64,000 nucleotides of DNA from Sphingobium psychrophilum (GCF_012927105.1 NZ_JABBFV010000024.1:1-64000), one strand, 5' to 3'; positions 52,835 to 61,150 are shown, counted from the stretch's first letter. Notes: generated by a model from the letters alone, not told the origin. Translations and numbers: made by a program.

Positions 52835-52848
52835 TTAGTTTTCACTAA
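52835..52848. promoter_or_regulatory. LysR-type operator palindrome
   Basis: TTAGT-TTTC-ACTAA is an exact inverted repeat that also contains the T-N11-A pattern of LysR-type binding sites. It is in the ligK-ligR intergenic region, 10 bases before the regulator start, where it could serve both autoregulation and activation of ligKUI. Confidence 0.6.
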
Positions 52849-52858
52849 ATATGGCGAT

Positions 52859-54004
52859 GTGGACTGGACCGACATCAACCTTCGTCATTTGCGCGCGACC
52901 GTGGAAATCGCGGATCGCGGGACCATGAACGCGGCCGCGGTTGCGGTCAGCCTGACCCAGCCGGCGATAACCCAGGCGCTGGCGCGATTCGAAACCATGC
53001 TGGGCGTGCCGCTGTTCGACCGCCGCCATGACGGGATGACGGTGACCGATGCGGGCGCGCTGCTGGTGCCGCGATTTCGCGGCGCGCTGGACCATATCGC
53101 CAGCCCGCATGTGACGATGGCGCGGTTTCGCGCGCTGATCGCGCTGGCGGATGCGGGCAGCTATCCGGCGGCGAGCGCGCTGACGGGCCTTTCGATCCCC
53201 TCGCTGCATCGCGCGGTCAACGACCTCAGCCTTTCACTGCGGCGGCCGCTGGTGCGGCGGCGGGGCAAGGTGGTGATGCTGACCGACGCGGGCGTGCGGA
53301 TGGCGCGCGCCTTTCGCCTGGCGCGCGTCGAGTTGATGGCGGGGCTGGCCGAATTGGCCGCGCTCAAGGGGCATGAGACGCGCAGCATCGCGATCGGGGC
53401 GATGCCGCTGTCGCGGGCGCGAGTGCTGCCCGCAGCCGTGTCGCGATTCCTGCGGCGGCGACCGGGGGTGCGGATCACCATATTGGAAGGGTCGCGCGCC
53501 GAACTGATCGAGCCGTTGCGCAATGGCGCGATCGACATGATGGTGGGGGCGCTGCGCCTGCCATTGCTGGAGGCGGATTTCGAGCAGGCGGCGCTGTTCG
53601 AGGACCGGCCGGTAGTGATTGCGCGGGCGGGGCATCCTTTGGCGGAGACGCAGCCTGCCATGGCTGATCTGGCGCGCTATCCCTGGATCATCGCCGCGCC
53701 GGGGGCACCGCTGCGCGAGAGCTGGGAAGCGTTGTTCAGCGAGCAGGGCATCAGCCTGCCGGTGGTGCCGATCGAATCGGGATCGGTCATGACGATCCGG
53801 CAATTGTTGATCGACAATGATTTCCTGACCCTGTTGTCGCCCGACCAGGTCAGGGTGGAACTGGAGGCAGGGTGGCTGTGCCGGATCGACACGCCGGTAT
53901 CGCCGGCCAGCCGATCCATCGGCGTGACCACGCGGGCATCCTGGCGCCCGACAACGGTGCAGGCGGAGTTCATGGCCGATCTGGAGGCGGTGTCGCAGCG
54001 TTGA
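52859..54004 (+). CDS. ligR: LysR-type regulator with two winged-helix domains, LigR-like
   Basis: A 381-residue regulator, longer than the usual 300-residue LysR protein because the N-terminal DNA-binding domain is duplicated. The first (residues 7-65) reads NLRHLRATVEIADRGTMNAAA, then TQPAITQALARFE and PLFDRRHDG; the second (about 89-150) reads RFRALIALADAGSYPAASAL, then IPSLHRAVNDLSLSLRRPLVRR. The effector domain follows (IAIGAMPLSR to the end). GTG 52859 is the only sensible start near the first domain; an ATG at 52781 would add 26 unsupported residues. Position between ligK and ligJABC makes it the likely activator of the lig genes. Identity as LigR is from context. Confidence 0.8.
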   Translation: MDWTDINLRHLRATVEIADRGTMNAAAVAVSLTQPAITQALARFETMLGVPLFDRRHDGMTVTDAGALLVPRFRGALDHIASPHVTMARFRALIALADAGSYPAASALTGLSIPSLHRAVNDLSLSLRRPLVRRRGKVVMLTDAGVRMARAFRLARVELMAGLAELAALKGHETRSIAIGAMPLSRARVLPAAVSRFLRRRPGVRITILEGSRAELIEPLRNGAIDMMVGALRLPLLEADFEQAALFEDRPVVIARAGHPLAETQPAMADLARYPWIIAAPGAPLRESWEALFSEQGISLPVVPIESGSVMTIRQLLIDNDFLTLLSPDQVRVELEAGWLCRIDTPVSPASRSIGVTTRASWRPTTVQAEFMADLEAVSQR

Positions 54005-54179
54005 CGGACCGGAGAATATGCGCTGCCCTGTGGTCTGTCATCGCGGGCATCGTCCATAGGGATTGCGGATAATCGGCGAGATGGGCGGCCCGCGTCATAC
54101 TGTCATATTTAGCGTCCGCTTATGACTGCGCGGCTGTTCCGATTTGTCGCCGTGCATATGGGCAGGCAGATTTCCTGCC

Positions 54180-55022
54180 ATGACGACCGATATTCTCCTG
54201 ATCGGATTTGGCGAGGCCGGCAGCACGTTCGCGGCGGCCGGCGCGTGGGGCGCGCGCGCATTGGCGCATGATCGCGATCCGGCGCGGGCGAGCGTGATGG
54301 CGCATCTGGGCGTTGTCTGTCGCGATCGGCTGGACGATGCGGTGCAGGGCGTGTCGATGATCCTGTCGCTGGTGACGGCCGATCAGGCACTGGCGGTGGC
54401 GCGCGACGCCGCGGCGCTGATCGCGCCGGGGACGCTGTTCTGCGACATGAACAGCGTTGCGCCGCAGACCAAGCAGGCCGCCGCCGCGCTGATTGAGGCG
54501 GCGGGTGGCCATTATGTCGATGTCGCGGTGATGGCACCGGTCGATCCGGCGGGCATGGCCGTACCGCTGTTGCTGAGCGGGGCGCAGGCGGAAGAGGCGG
54601 AAATGCGGTTGCATGCGCTGGGCTTTGCCAAGACGCGGGTCGTGGGCGCAGATGTCGGCCGGGCCTCCTCGATCAAGATGATCCGGTCGGTGATGGTCAA
54701 GGGGATCGAGGCGCTGACCGCCGAATGTGTGCTGGCCGCGGCGCAAGCGGATGTGCTGGACGAGGTGCTGGCCTCGCTCGATGCGAGCGAGAAGGCGAAA
54801 CCCTGGCCCGTGCGGGCGGATTATAATCTCGACCGGATGCTGGTGCACGGAACGCGCCGCGCGGCCGAGATGGAGGAAGTGGTCAAGACGCTGGATGGCC
54901 TGGGCACCGGCGCGGCGATGACGCGCGGCACGGTGGCGCGGCAGGCCGCGATCGGCGCGTTGGGGGTGAAGGCGCCGCCGGAGCGGTTGGCGGAGAAGAT
55001 CGGGGTTATTTCTTCGGGATGA
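54180..55022 (+). CDS. NAD(P)-dependent beta-hydroxyacid dehydrogenase-like protein with DUF1932
   Basis: A 280-residue protein: the Rossmann start DILLIGFGEAGSTFAAAG and the NSVAPQTKQAAAALIEAAGGHYVDVAVM region are those of the 6-phosphogluconate/3-hydroxyisobutyrate dehydrogenase superfamily; the C-terminal half (GRASSIKMIRSVMVKGIEAL on) is DUF1932. Co-directional with ligJABC, ending 89 bases before ligJ. No step of the known pathway needs it, so it may act on a related aromatic-derived hydroxyacid. A GGCAGG-7-CCTGCC hairpin (54161-54179) ends at the start codon and would cover the ribosome-binding region. Confidence 0.75.
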   Translation: MTTDILLIGFGEAGSTFAAAGAWGARALAHDRDPARASVMAHLGVVCRDRLDDAVQGVSMILSLVTADQALAVARDAAALIAPGTLFCDMNSVAPQTKQAAAALIEAAGGHYVDVAVMAPVDPAGMAVPLLLSGAQAEEAEMRLHALGFAKTRVVGADVGRASSIKMIRSVMVKGIEALTAECVLAAAQADVLDEVLASLDASEKAKPWPVRADYNLDRMLVHGTRRAAEMEEVVKTLDGLGTGAAMTRGTVARQAAIGALGVKAPPERLAEKIGVISSG

Positions 55023-55058
55023 CGGCGTTTTTGGGGCGGGCATAGCGTGCTGTTGCCT

Positions 55059-55086
55059 GAGATCCCAGCCTGCGCTGGGGTGACGG
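55059..55086 (+). repeat. Half-site of a palindromic repeat
   Basis: GATCCCAGCCTGCGCTGGGGTGACGG is a short inverted repeat (CCCAGC-CTGC-GCTGGG) of a kind found scattered in sphingomonad intergenic DNA. It lies just before ligJ. Confidence 0.6.
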
Positions 55087-55111
55087 AATAAGGGTTGAGG
55101 AAAGAGACGCG

Positions 55112-56137
55112 ATGAGCCTGATTATCGATTGCCACGGTCATTACACCGTCCTGCCCAAGGGGCATGACGCCTGGCGCGAGGCGCAGAAGGCGGCGTTCAA
55201 GGACGGTACGGCGTGCCCGCCCTATCCTGAGATCAGCGACGCGGAAATCCGCGAGACGATCGAGGCGAACCAGTTGCGCCTGATCAAGGAGCGCGGGGCG
55301 GACTTCACCATCTTTTCGCCGCGCGCGTCCACCATGGCGCCGCATATCGGCGACGAGGCGGTGGCCAAGGAATGGGCGATCCGCTGCAACGACCTGATCG
55401 CGCGGGTCGTTGGCCTGTTCCCCGATACGTTCGTCGGCGTATGCATGTTGCCGCAGTCGCCCAAGGCGGACATGAGCAATTCGATCGCGGAGCTGGAGCG
55501 TTGCGTCACCGAACTGGGCTTTATCGGCTGCAACCTCAATCCCGATCCGGGCGGCGGGCATTTTACCCATCCGCCGCTGACGGACAAATATTGGTATCCC
55601 TTCTACGAAAAGATGGTCGAGCTGGGCGTGCCGGCGATGATCCATGTGTCGGGCAGCTGCAATCCGGCGATGCACGCGACCGGCGGCTATTATATCGCGG
55701 CGGATACGATCGCGTTCATGCAGCTGCTGGAAGGCGACCTGTTCAAGGATTTCCCGACGCTGCGCTTCATCATCCCGCATGGCGGCGGCGCGGTGCCCTA
55801 TCATTGGGGGCGCTATCGGGGTCTGGCCGACATGCTCAAGAAGCCTGATCTGTCGACGCATCTGATGAACAATATCTTCTTCGACACCTGCGTCTATCAT
55901 CAGCCGGGCGTGGACCTGCTGGCCGACGTGATCGAGAATAAGAATATCCTGTTCGGGTCGGAAATGGTCGGCGCGGTGCGCGGCATCGACCCGACCACCG
56001 GATTTTATTTCGACGACACCAAACGCTATGTCGATGCGCTGGACGTGAGCGACGAGGAGCGCGCTGCGATCTTCGCGGGCAATGCCCGTCGCGTCTTCCC
56101 GCGCCTCGACGCAAAATTGAAGGAGAGGGGACTATGA
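55112..56137 (+). CDS. ligJ: 4-oxalomesaconate hydratase
   Basis: A 341-residue amidohydrolase-2-family hydratase that adds water to oxalomesaconate, giving 4-carboxy-4-hydroxy-2-oxoadipate. Seen: IIDCHGHYTVLPKG at the N-terminus (metal His pair), GCNLNPDPGGGHFTHPPL, FIIPHGGGAVPYHWGR and the C-terminal LFGSEMVGAVRGIDP. Length and motifs match Sphingobium LigJ. Start overlaps nothing upstream; the stop overlaps the ligA start by four bases. Confidence 0.93.
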   Translation: MSLIIDCHGHYTVLPKGHDAWREAQKAAFKDGTACPPYPEISDAEIRETIEANQLRLIKERGADFTIFSPRASTMAPHIGDEAVAKEWAIRCNDLIARVVGLFPDTFVGVCMLPQSPKADMSNSIAELERCVTELGFIGCNLNPDPGGGHFTHPPLTDKYWYPFYEKMVELGVPAMIHVSGSCNPAMHATGGYYIAADTIAFMQLLEGDLFKDFPTLRFIIPHGGGAVPYHWGRYRGLADMLKKPDLSTHLMNNIFFDTCVYHQPGVDLLADVIENKNILFGSEMVGAVRGIDPTTGFYFDDTKRYVDALDVSDEERAAIFAGNARRVFPRLDAKLKERGL

Positions 56138-56586
56138 TAACAGAAGATCCCAAGCATCAGGATATCCACGAATATCTGGCCGAGATGGAAGATATTCCCG
56201 GCACCCGCGTCTTCACCGCCAAGCGCGCGCGGCAGGGCTATCATATCAACCAGTTTGCGATGAGCCTGATGAAGGACGAAAATCGCGCGAAGTTCAAGGC
56301 GGACGAGCGGGCCTATATGGACGAATGGCCGCTGACCGAGGACCAGAAGCAGGCGTTGCTGGCGCGCGATTATAATCGGTGCCTGGACCTGGGCGGCAAC
56401 GTCTATTTTCTGTCCAAACTGTTTTCCACCGACGGCATTCCCTTTGCCGAGGCGGTCAGCACCATGACCGACATGGCGTTCCCCGAATATCGCGCGATGA
56501 TGATGGCCGGCGGGCGATCGCCCGAAGGCGTGCGGTCGATCAAGGCCAATGAAGCGGCCGCCGCCGCCAAGAAAGAGGATCGCTGA
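56134..56586 (+). CDS. ligA: Protocatechuate 4,5-dioxygenase alpha subunit
   Basis: A 150-residue small, helical subunit of the ring-cleaving dioxygenase; it covers the active site of the beta subunit. Seen: IPGTRVFTAKRARQGYHINQF, DWPLTEDQKQALLARDY region with GGNVYFLSKLFSTDG, and GGRSPEGVRSIKANE. It starts in the ligJ stop and ends 2 bases before ligB. Confidence 0.93.
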   Translation: MITEDPKHQDIHEYLAEMEDIPGTRVFTAKRARQGYHINQFAMSLMKDENRAKFKADERAYMDEWPLTEDQKQALLARDYNRCLDLGGNVYFLSKLFSTDGIPFAEAVSTMTDMAFPEYRAMMMAGGRSPEGVRSIKANEAAAAAKKEDR

Positions 56587-56587
56587 A

Positions 56588-57481
56588 ATGGCGCGGATTA
56601 CTGCTGGCGTGGCGTCGAGCCATGTGCCGCTGCTGGGTGTGGCGTCGGACTTCAACAAGGACCGGGACGATTATTTCGGGCCGATCTTTGCCGGCTATGA
56701 TTGGACCCGCGCGTGGGAACAGGCCGAAAAGCCTGACGTGATCGTGCTGGTCTATAACGACCATGCCAGCGCGTTCGATATGAAGATCATCCCGACCTTC
56801 GCGATCGGCTGCGGCGAACGCTATAAGTCGGCCGACGAGGGCTGGGGGCCGCGGCCGGTGCCCGATGTTGAAGGGCATCCCGACCTGGCCTGGCACATGG
56901 CGCAAAGCCTGATTCTGGATGAATTCGACATGACCATCATCAACGAGATGGATGTCGACCATGGCCTGACGGTGCCGCTGAGCATGATGTTCGGCAGACC
57001 CGAAGCTTGGCCGTGCAAGGTGATCCCGCTGGCGGTCAACGTCGTCACCTATCCGCCGCCGTCGGGCAATCGCTGCTGGGCGCTGGGCGAAGCGGTGCGC
57101 AAGGCGGTCGAAAGCTATCCTGAAGATCTGAACGTCCAGGTGTGGGGCACGGGCGGCATGAGCCACCAGTTGCAGGGGCCGCGCGCGGGCCTGATCAACC
57201 AGGAATGGGACAACCGCTTCCTTGACGGGCTGGTCGGCGACAGCGACCATTTGCGCCGGATTCCGCATATCGAATATCTGCGCGAAACCGGCAGCGAGGG
57301 CATCGAGATGGTGATGTGGCTGGTGATGCGCGGGGCGCTGGGCAAGAAGACGCGCGCGCTGCACCGCCATTATCATGTGCCATGCTCCAACACCGCGATC
57401 GGCCATATGGTGCTGCGCCCGGATAATGGCGAAGGACTGGACATGACCGGCAGCGATGTCGTGGTGATCGCGGCGGAATAG
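56588..57481 (+). CDS. ligB: Protocatechuate 4,5-dioxygenase beta (catalytic) subunit
   Basis: A 297-residue Fe(II)-dependent class III extradiol dioxygenase that opens protocatechuate between C4 and C5 to 4-carboxy-2-hydroxymuconate-6-semialdehyde. Iron ligands by comparison with the Sphingobium enzyme: H12 (SSHVPLLG), H59 (YNDHASAF) and the Glu in YLRETGSEGIEM; the catalytic base is the His of GGMSHQLQG at about residue 193. Very close to LigB along its length. It is the last gene of the ligJAB run before a palindromic repeat. Confidence 0.95.
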   Translation: MARITAGVASSHVPLLGVASDFNKDRDDYFGPIFAGYDWTRAWEQAEKPDVIVLVYNDHASAFDMKIIPTFAIGCGERYKSADEGWGPRPVPDVEGHPDLAWHMAQSLILDEFDMTIINEMDVDHGLTVPLSMMFGRPEAWPCKVIPLAVNVVTYPPPSGNRCWALGEAVRKAVESYPEDLNVQVWGTGGMSHQLQGPRAGLINQEWDNRFLDGLVGDSDHLRRIPHIEYLRETGSEGIEMVMWLVMRGALGKKTRALHRHYHVPCSNTAIGHMVLRPDNGEGLDMTGSDVVVIAAE

Positions 57482-57492
57482 CTAATTTGACG

Positions 57493-57611
57493 CCCCTCCC
57501 TTGAAAGGGAGGGGGTGGCGAGCATTGCGAGCCCACGATCTACCCGCAGGCGTTGCTAGCGATTGCTGCGCAATCGCACCCACCCCCAACCCCTCCCTGA
57601 AAGGGAGGGGG
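57493..57611. repeat. Compound palindromic element between ligB and ligC
   Basis: Three hairpins in a row: CCCCTCCCTTGAAAGGGAGGGG (57493-57514), GATTGC-TGC-GCAATC (57561-57575) and CCCCTCCCTGAAAGGGAGGGG (57590-57611 region). The outer two are inverted copies of each other, so the whole 119 bases can fold into one cruciform-like structure. Left side begins 11 bases after the ligB stop; right side ends 19 bases before ligC. Confidence 0.75.
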
Positions 57612-57630
57612 TTAAAGTACGGAGTTTCTC

Positions 57631-58572
57631 ATGCGTATTGCCCTGGCCGGTGCCGGCGCCTTTGGCGAAAAGCATCTTGATGGCCTCAAGAATATCGATG
57701 GCGTGACCGTCACGTCGATCATCGGTCGCGAACTGGAGGCCACGAAGAAGGTCGCGGAGAAATATGGCATCGGCCATGTGACGACCGACCTGAACGATAC
57801 GCTTAGCCGCAGCGACGTGGATGCGGTGATCCTGTGCACGCCAACGCAGATGCACGCGGCCCAGGCGATCGCCTGCATGGAGGCGGGCAAGCATGTCGAG
57901 GTGGAGATTCCGCTGGCCGATAGCTGGGCCGACGCGCAGGCGGTGCTGGCCAAGCAGAAGGAAACCGGCCTGACCTGCATGGTCGGCCATACCCGCCGCT
58001 TCAATCCGTCGCACCAGTTCGTCCACAACCGCATCAAGGCGGGCGAATTCAATATTCAACAGATGGACGTGCAGACCTATTTCTTCCGTCGCAAGAATAT
58101 CAACGCGAAGGGCGAGGCGCGCAGCTGGACCGATCATCTGCTGTGGCATCATGCCGCACATACGGTCGACCTGTTCGCCTATCAGGCGGGCAAGATCGTG
58201 TCGGCGCACGCGCTCCAGGGGCCGATCCATCCGGAACTGGGCATCGCCATGGATATGTCGATCCAGTTGAAGAGCGAGACGGGGGCGATCTGTACCCTGT
58301 CGCTGTCGTTCAACAATGACGGGCCGCTGGGCACTTTCTTCCGCTATATCGGCGACAGCGACACCTATATCGCGCGCTACGACGATCTGGTGAACGGCAA
58401 GGAAGAGGCGATCGACGTCAGCCAGGTCGCCGTGTCGATGAACGGCATCGAATTGCAGGACCGCGAATTCATCAGCGCCATCCGCGAAGGTCGCGATCCC
58501 AATTCGAGCGTCGCCAAGGTGTTCGATTGCTATCGCGTGCTGGGCGAACTGGAAACGCAGCTGGCGGGCTAA
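57631..58572 (+). CDS. ligC: 4-carboxy-2-hydroxymuconate-6-semialdehyde dehydrogenase
   Basis: A 313-residue Gfo/Idh/MocA-fold dehydrogenase that oxidises the hemiacetal of 4-carboxy-2-hydroxymuconate-6-semialdehyde to 2-pyrone-4,6-dicarboxylate with NADP+. Seen: IALAGAGAFGEKHLDGLK (Rossmann motif), ILCTPTQMHAAQA, VEIPLADSWADAQ, and LLWHHAAHTVDLFAYQAGK with the catalytic histidines; the sequence follows Sphingobium LigC closely. Transcribed after ligJAB but separated by the compound palindrome, so its expression may be uncoupled from ligAB. Confidence 0.95.
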   Translation: MRIALAGAGAFGEKHLDGLKNIDGVTVTSIIGRELEATKKVAEKYGIGHVTTDLNDTLSRSDVDAVILCTPTQMHAAQAIACMEAGKHVEVEIPLADSWADAQAVLAKQKETGLTCMVGHTRRFNPSHQFVHNRIKAGEFNIQQMDVQTYFFRRKNINAKGEARSWTDHLLWHHAAHTVDLFAYQAGKIVSAHALQGPIHPELGIAMDMSIQLKSETGAICTLSLSFNNDGPLGTFFRYIGDSDTYIARYDDLVNGKEEAIDVSQVAVSMNGIELQDREFISAIREGRDPNSSVAKVFDCYRVLGELETQLAG

Positions 58573-58598
58573 GCTTGAATCCCTTCGGGGTCGCAAGG

Positions 58599-58633
58599 AA
58601 GGGCGTGGCGGATTTATCCGCCGCGCCCTTTTT
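58599..58633 (+). terminator. Rho-independent terminator after ligC
   Basis: Left arm 58599-58613 and right arm 58616-58630 pair over 14-15 positions with one G-T, followed by TTTTT (58629-58633). It closes the ligJABC operon 27 bases after the ligC stop. Confidence 0.88.
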
Positions 58634-58638
58634 GCGTG

Positions 58639-58866
58639 TCATGCCGTCAACAGCGGGTGCGTCATGCGCAGGTCGTCGAGCAGGCTCTCGATCAGCGCGA
58701 TATCCTGAAAGCTGCCGGTCGGCGTCGCGTTCCAGTTGCAATGGGGATGGGTGGCCGGGCTGTAGAGGCGCAGCTTGCCGACCACCTTGCGCCAGTGATG
58801 CTTGCTCTTGCCATGGTCGCGGACCAGCCGGGCCACGAGCAGGTCGGTTAGCTTTTCCGCTGTCAT
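58639..58866 (-). CDS. Small protein of unknown function
   Basis: A 75-residue soluble protein beginning TAEKLTDLLVARLVRDHGKSK and containing WRKVVGKLRLYSP, PHCNWNATPTGS and a helical end. I do not recognise a characterised family; the internal CNWN segment and the good coding character (no stop, balanced composition) suggest a real gene. It converges with ligC across the terminator and precedes the AraC gene's stop by 31 bases on the same strand. Confidence 0.6.
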   Translation of the reverse strand: MTAEKLTDLLVARLVRDHGKSKHHWRKVVGKLRLYSPATHPHCNWNATPTGSFQDIALIESLLDDLRMTHPLLTA

Positions 58867-58897
58867 GGCAGGCTATGTAAGGGCGCTGCGCGCGGCG

Positions 58898-59770
58898 TCA
58901 ACCTGTCCGCGCGGCGCGATAGGCGCGGGGCGGCTGGCCGATATGGCGGGTGAAGAAGCGCGAGAAATAGGCCGGGTCTTCAAAGCCGATGGCATAGGCG
59001 ATCTCCGCCACCGACAGCTGGGAATAGAGGAGCAGCCGGCGCGCCTCCAGCAAGGCGCGGTCGTCGAGCATCTGGGCGGGGGAGCTGCCCGCGACCTGCG
59101 CGCAGGCCTGGCGTAGAGCGGTGAGGCTGGTGCCGAGCGCTTTGGCGTGATCCGATACGGGTTCGCGCTGGCGGAATCGCTGTTCGATCCGTTCGCGTAG
59201 GCGCGCGACCAGCGCGGCCTGACGCGCGGTGCCAGGCCGCGCCGCCTGCGCCAGCGTGGCGCGGCGCAGGGCGAGCACCATCAGCGAGAGGAGCGCGGAT
59301 TCGACGGCGGCGCGCTGGCCGGGGCCGGACCAGCCCAGTTCCTGCGCCATGCGCATGATAATGTCCTGCGCCATGCCGCCGTCGCCGACCGGCAGGGGGA
59401 CGGCATGGGGGTGAGCAAAAAGCGGGGCGAGATCGGCGTCGCGGGCGATCAGATGGCGCAGATAGGCGTCGGCGATGGTGGTGACATGGCCGCGCGATTC
59501 GCTGTGCCAGGTGAAGCCATGGACGATGCTGGCTGGGATCAGCAGCAGGCAGGGCGCGTCGAAGCTGACCTGCGCCGCCTCCGCCTGCATCGCGCCGCCG
59601 CCTTCGCCGATCAGGATGATATGGTTAAGGTCGCGATGGACATGCGGGCGGATCGTCCATTCGCTGGGGCGGGATCGATCGTCCAGGCTTTCGACATGGA
59701 CGAAGCCTTCCGCCACGCTGCGCTGCGGTTCGCCATAGAGATAGAAGCTGGGGACGGGGGCGGTCGACAT
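58898..59770 (-). CDS. AraC-family transcriptional regulator, PobR-like
   Basis: A 290-residue regulator with an N-terminal cupin-like effector domain (HVHRDLNHIILIGEGGGAMQ) and a C-terminal double helix-turn-helix (LGTSLTALRQACAQ and LSVAEIAYAIGFEDPAYFSRFFTRH). Start ATG 59770; a longer open frame upstream overlaps the transporter gene and is not used. Regulators of this type control 4-hydroxybenzoate or protocatechuate uptake and hydroxylation. It follows the aromatic-acid permease by 46 bases on the same strand. Confidence 0.85.
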   Translation of the reverse strand: MSTAPVPSFYLYGEPQRSVAEGFVHVESLDDRSRPSEWTIRPHVHRDLNHIILIGEGGGAMQAEAAQVSFDAPCLLLIPASIVHGFTWHSESRGHVTTIADAYLRHLIARDADLAPLFAHPHAVPLPVGDGGMAQDIIMRMAQELGWSGPGQRAAVESALLSLMVLALRRATLAQAARPGTARQAALVARLRERIEQRFRQREPVSDHAKALGTSLTALRQACAQVAGSSPAQMLDDRALLEARRLLLYSQLSVAEIAYAIGFEDPAYFSRFFTRHIGQPPRAYRAARTG

Positions 59771-59816
59771 GATGGATCGTCCATCTATGCGCCCGGCTCC
59801 GCCTGTCCGCAAGCGC

Positions 59817-61112
59817 TCAGGCCGGGCGGGGGCGGAGCATAGCCAGCAAGGCCGCACCGACCAGCGAACCGAGCGCCATGACGATCGCGACGGCAGGCAA
59901 GCCGAAGTCCAGCGTGAAGAGGAGGCCAGCGAGGATCGGCCCCAGCGCCGCGCCGCCACGGCCGATGCCGATGACGATGCCGGTCCCGCCGGCGCGCACG
60001 GCGGTCGGGAAGGATTGGGCGACCAGCGCATAGAGGCCGACCACCGCGCCATTGGTGAAGAAGCCCGCGCAGGCCGCGATCAGGCTGAGGCCGGCGAGCG
60101 TGGTCTGCCCCTGGCCAAAGAGCGTTACCATCACGGTGGAGGCGACCATCGCCACCATGACCAGGGCGCGCAGCGGCAGCCGCCAGCTGAGTGCGCCGAG
60201 CAGCAGCGCGCCGGCAAGGCCCCCGACATTCGCCCAGACCAGCACGCCGCCGGCGGCCGAGGGCGCGAAGCCCATGTCCACCACGATCTTGGGCACCCAT
60301 TTCAGGATGAAGTAGAAGGTCATGATGTGGCAGAAATAGGCGAGCGTCAGCAGGATGGTGGTGCGCGCCAGGCCGGGGGCGAACAGAGAGGCGAAGGATG
60401 GCTTGGTCCCTGAAGGATCGGGCGCGGGGAGGGCGTCGGCCGGGGCATGGCCCATGCGGGCGAGCAGGCGGTTGATCCGCGCCAGCGCGCCTTGCGGCCG
60501 CTTTTGCAACAGGAAGCCGATCGATTCGGGCAGCAGCCAGAGCGCGATGGGCAGGAAGAGTGCGGTGACGATGCCGCCGAACAGGAATATGTCGCGCCAG
60601 TCCCCCGCCACCAGCAAGTAGGACGCGACCGACCCGCCCAGGATCGCGCCGACCGGATAGCCGGCCGCCATGATTGCGACAGCCAGGCTGCGGGAGCGGG
60701 CGTTGGACAGTTCGGCGACCATGGCGTTGGTGCAGGCGAGCATCCCGCCGATGCCAAGGCCCGTCGCCAAGCGGATGAGCGAGAGCGACACCACGTCCCA
60801 CGCCTGGGTCGCGCCGGCCATGCCCGCCGCCATGACGACAAGGCAGCCCAATATGGTCGGGCGGCGGCCGATGCGGTCGGCCAGGTTGCCGAGCAGCACG
60901 GACCCGACCGCCATGCCGATCAGTTCCATCGACAGGACGAGGCCGAGCGCGGCGCGATCGATCCCCCATTCCTTGGCGATGCCGGGCGAGGCGAAGCTGA
61001 TGGCCAGCACATCGAAGCCGTCGAGCGCGTTGAGCAGGATGCACAGGATGATCGCCGCGATCTGGAGCCGGCCCATGGGGGCTTCGTCCAGCCTGTGCCT
61101 GATGTCGGTCAT
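59817..61112 (-). CDS. MFS permease of the aromatic acid:H+ symporter family
   Basis: A 431-residue, 12-helix transporter. The N-terminal ALDGFDVLAISFASPGIAKEW is the hallmark of the PcaK/AAHS group, and GNLADRIGRRPTILG is the loop 2-3 motif. It should carry protocatechuate, 4-hydroxybenzoate, vanillate or a related acid into the cell, feeding the lig pathway next door. Followed by the AraC gene and preceded by the DUF3237 gene on the same strand, probably one operon. Confidence 0.87.
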   Translation of the reverse strand: MTDIRHRLDEAPMGRLQIAAIILCILLNALDGFDVLAISFASPGIAKEWGIDRAALGLVLSMELIGMAVGSVLLGNLADRIGRRPTILGCLVVMAAGMAGATQAWDVVSLSLIRLATGLGIGGMLACTNAMVAELSNARSRSLAVAIMAAGYPVGAILGGSVASYLLVAGDWRDIFLFGGIVTALFLPIALWLLPESIGFLLQKRPQGALARINRLLARMGHAPADALPAPDPSGTKPSFASLFAPGLARTTILLTLAYFCHIMTFYFILKWVPKIVVDMGFAPSAAGGVLVWANVGGLAGALLLGALSWRLPLRALVMVAMVASTVMVTLFGQGQTTLAGLSLIAACAGFFTNGAVVGLYALVAQSFPTAVRAGGTGIVIGIGRGGAALGPILAGLLFTLDFGLPAVAIVMALGSLVGAALLAMLRPRPA

Positions 61113-61150
61113 CCTTGATCCTGTCCGCTATATTCTATCGTCTGTTAGTG

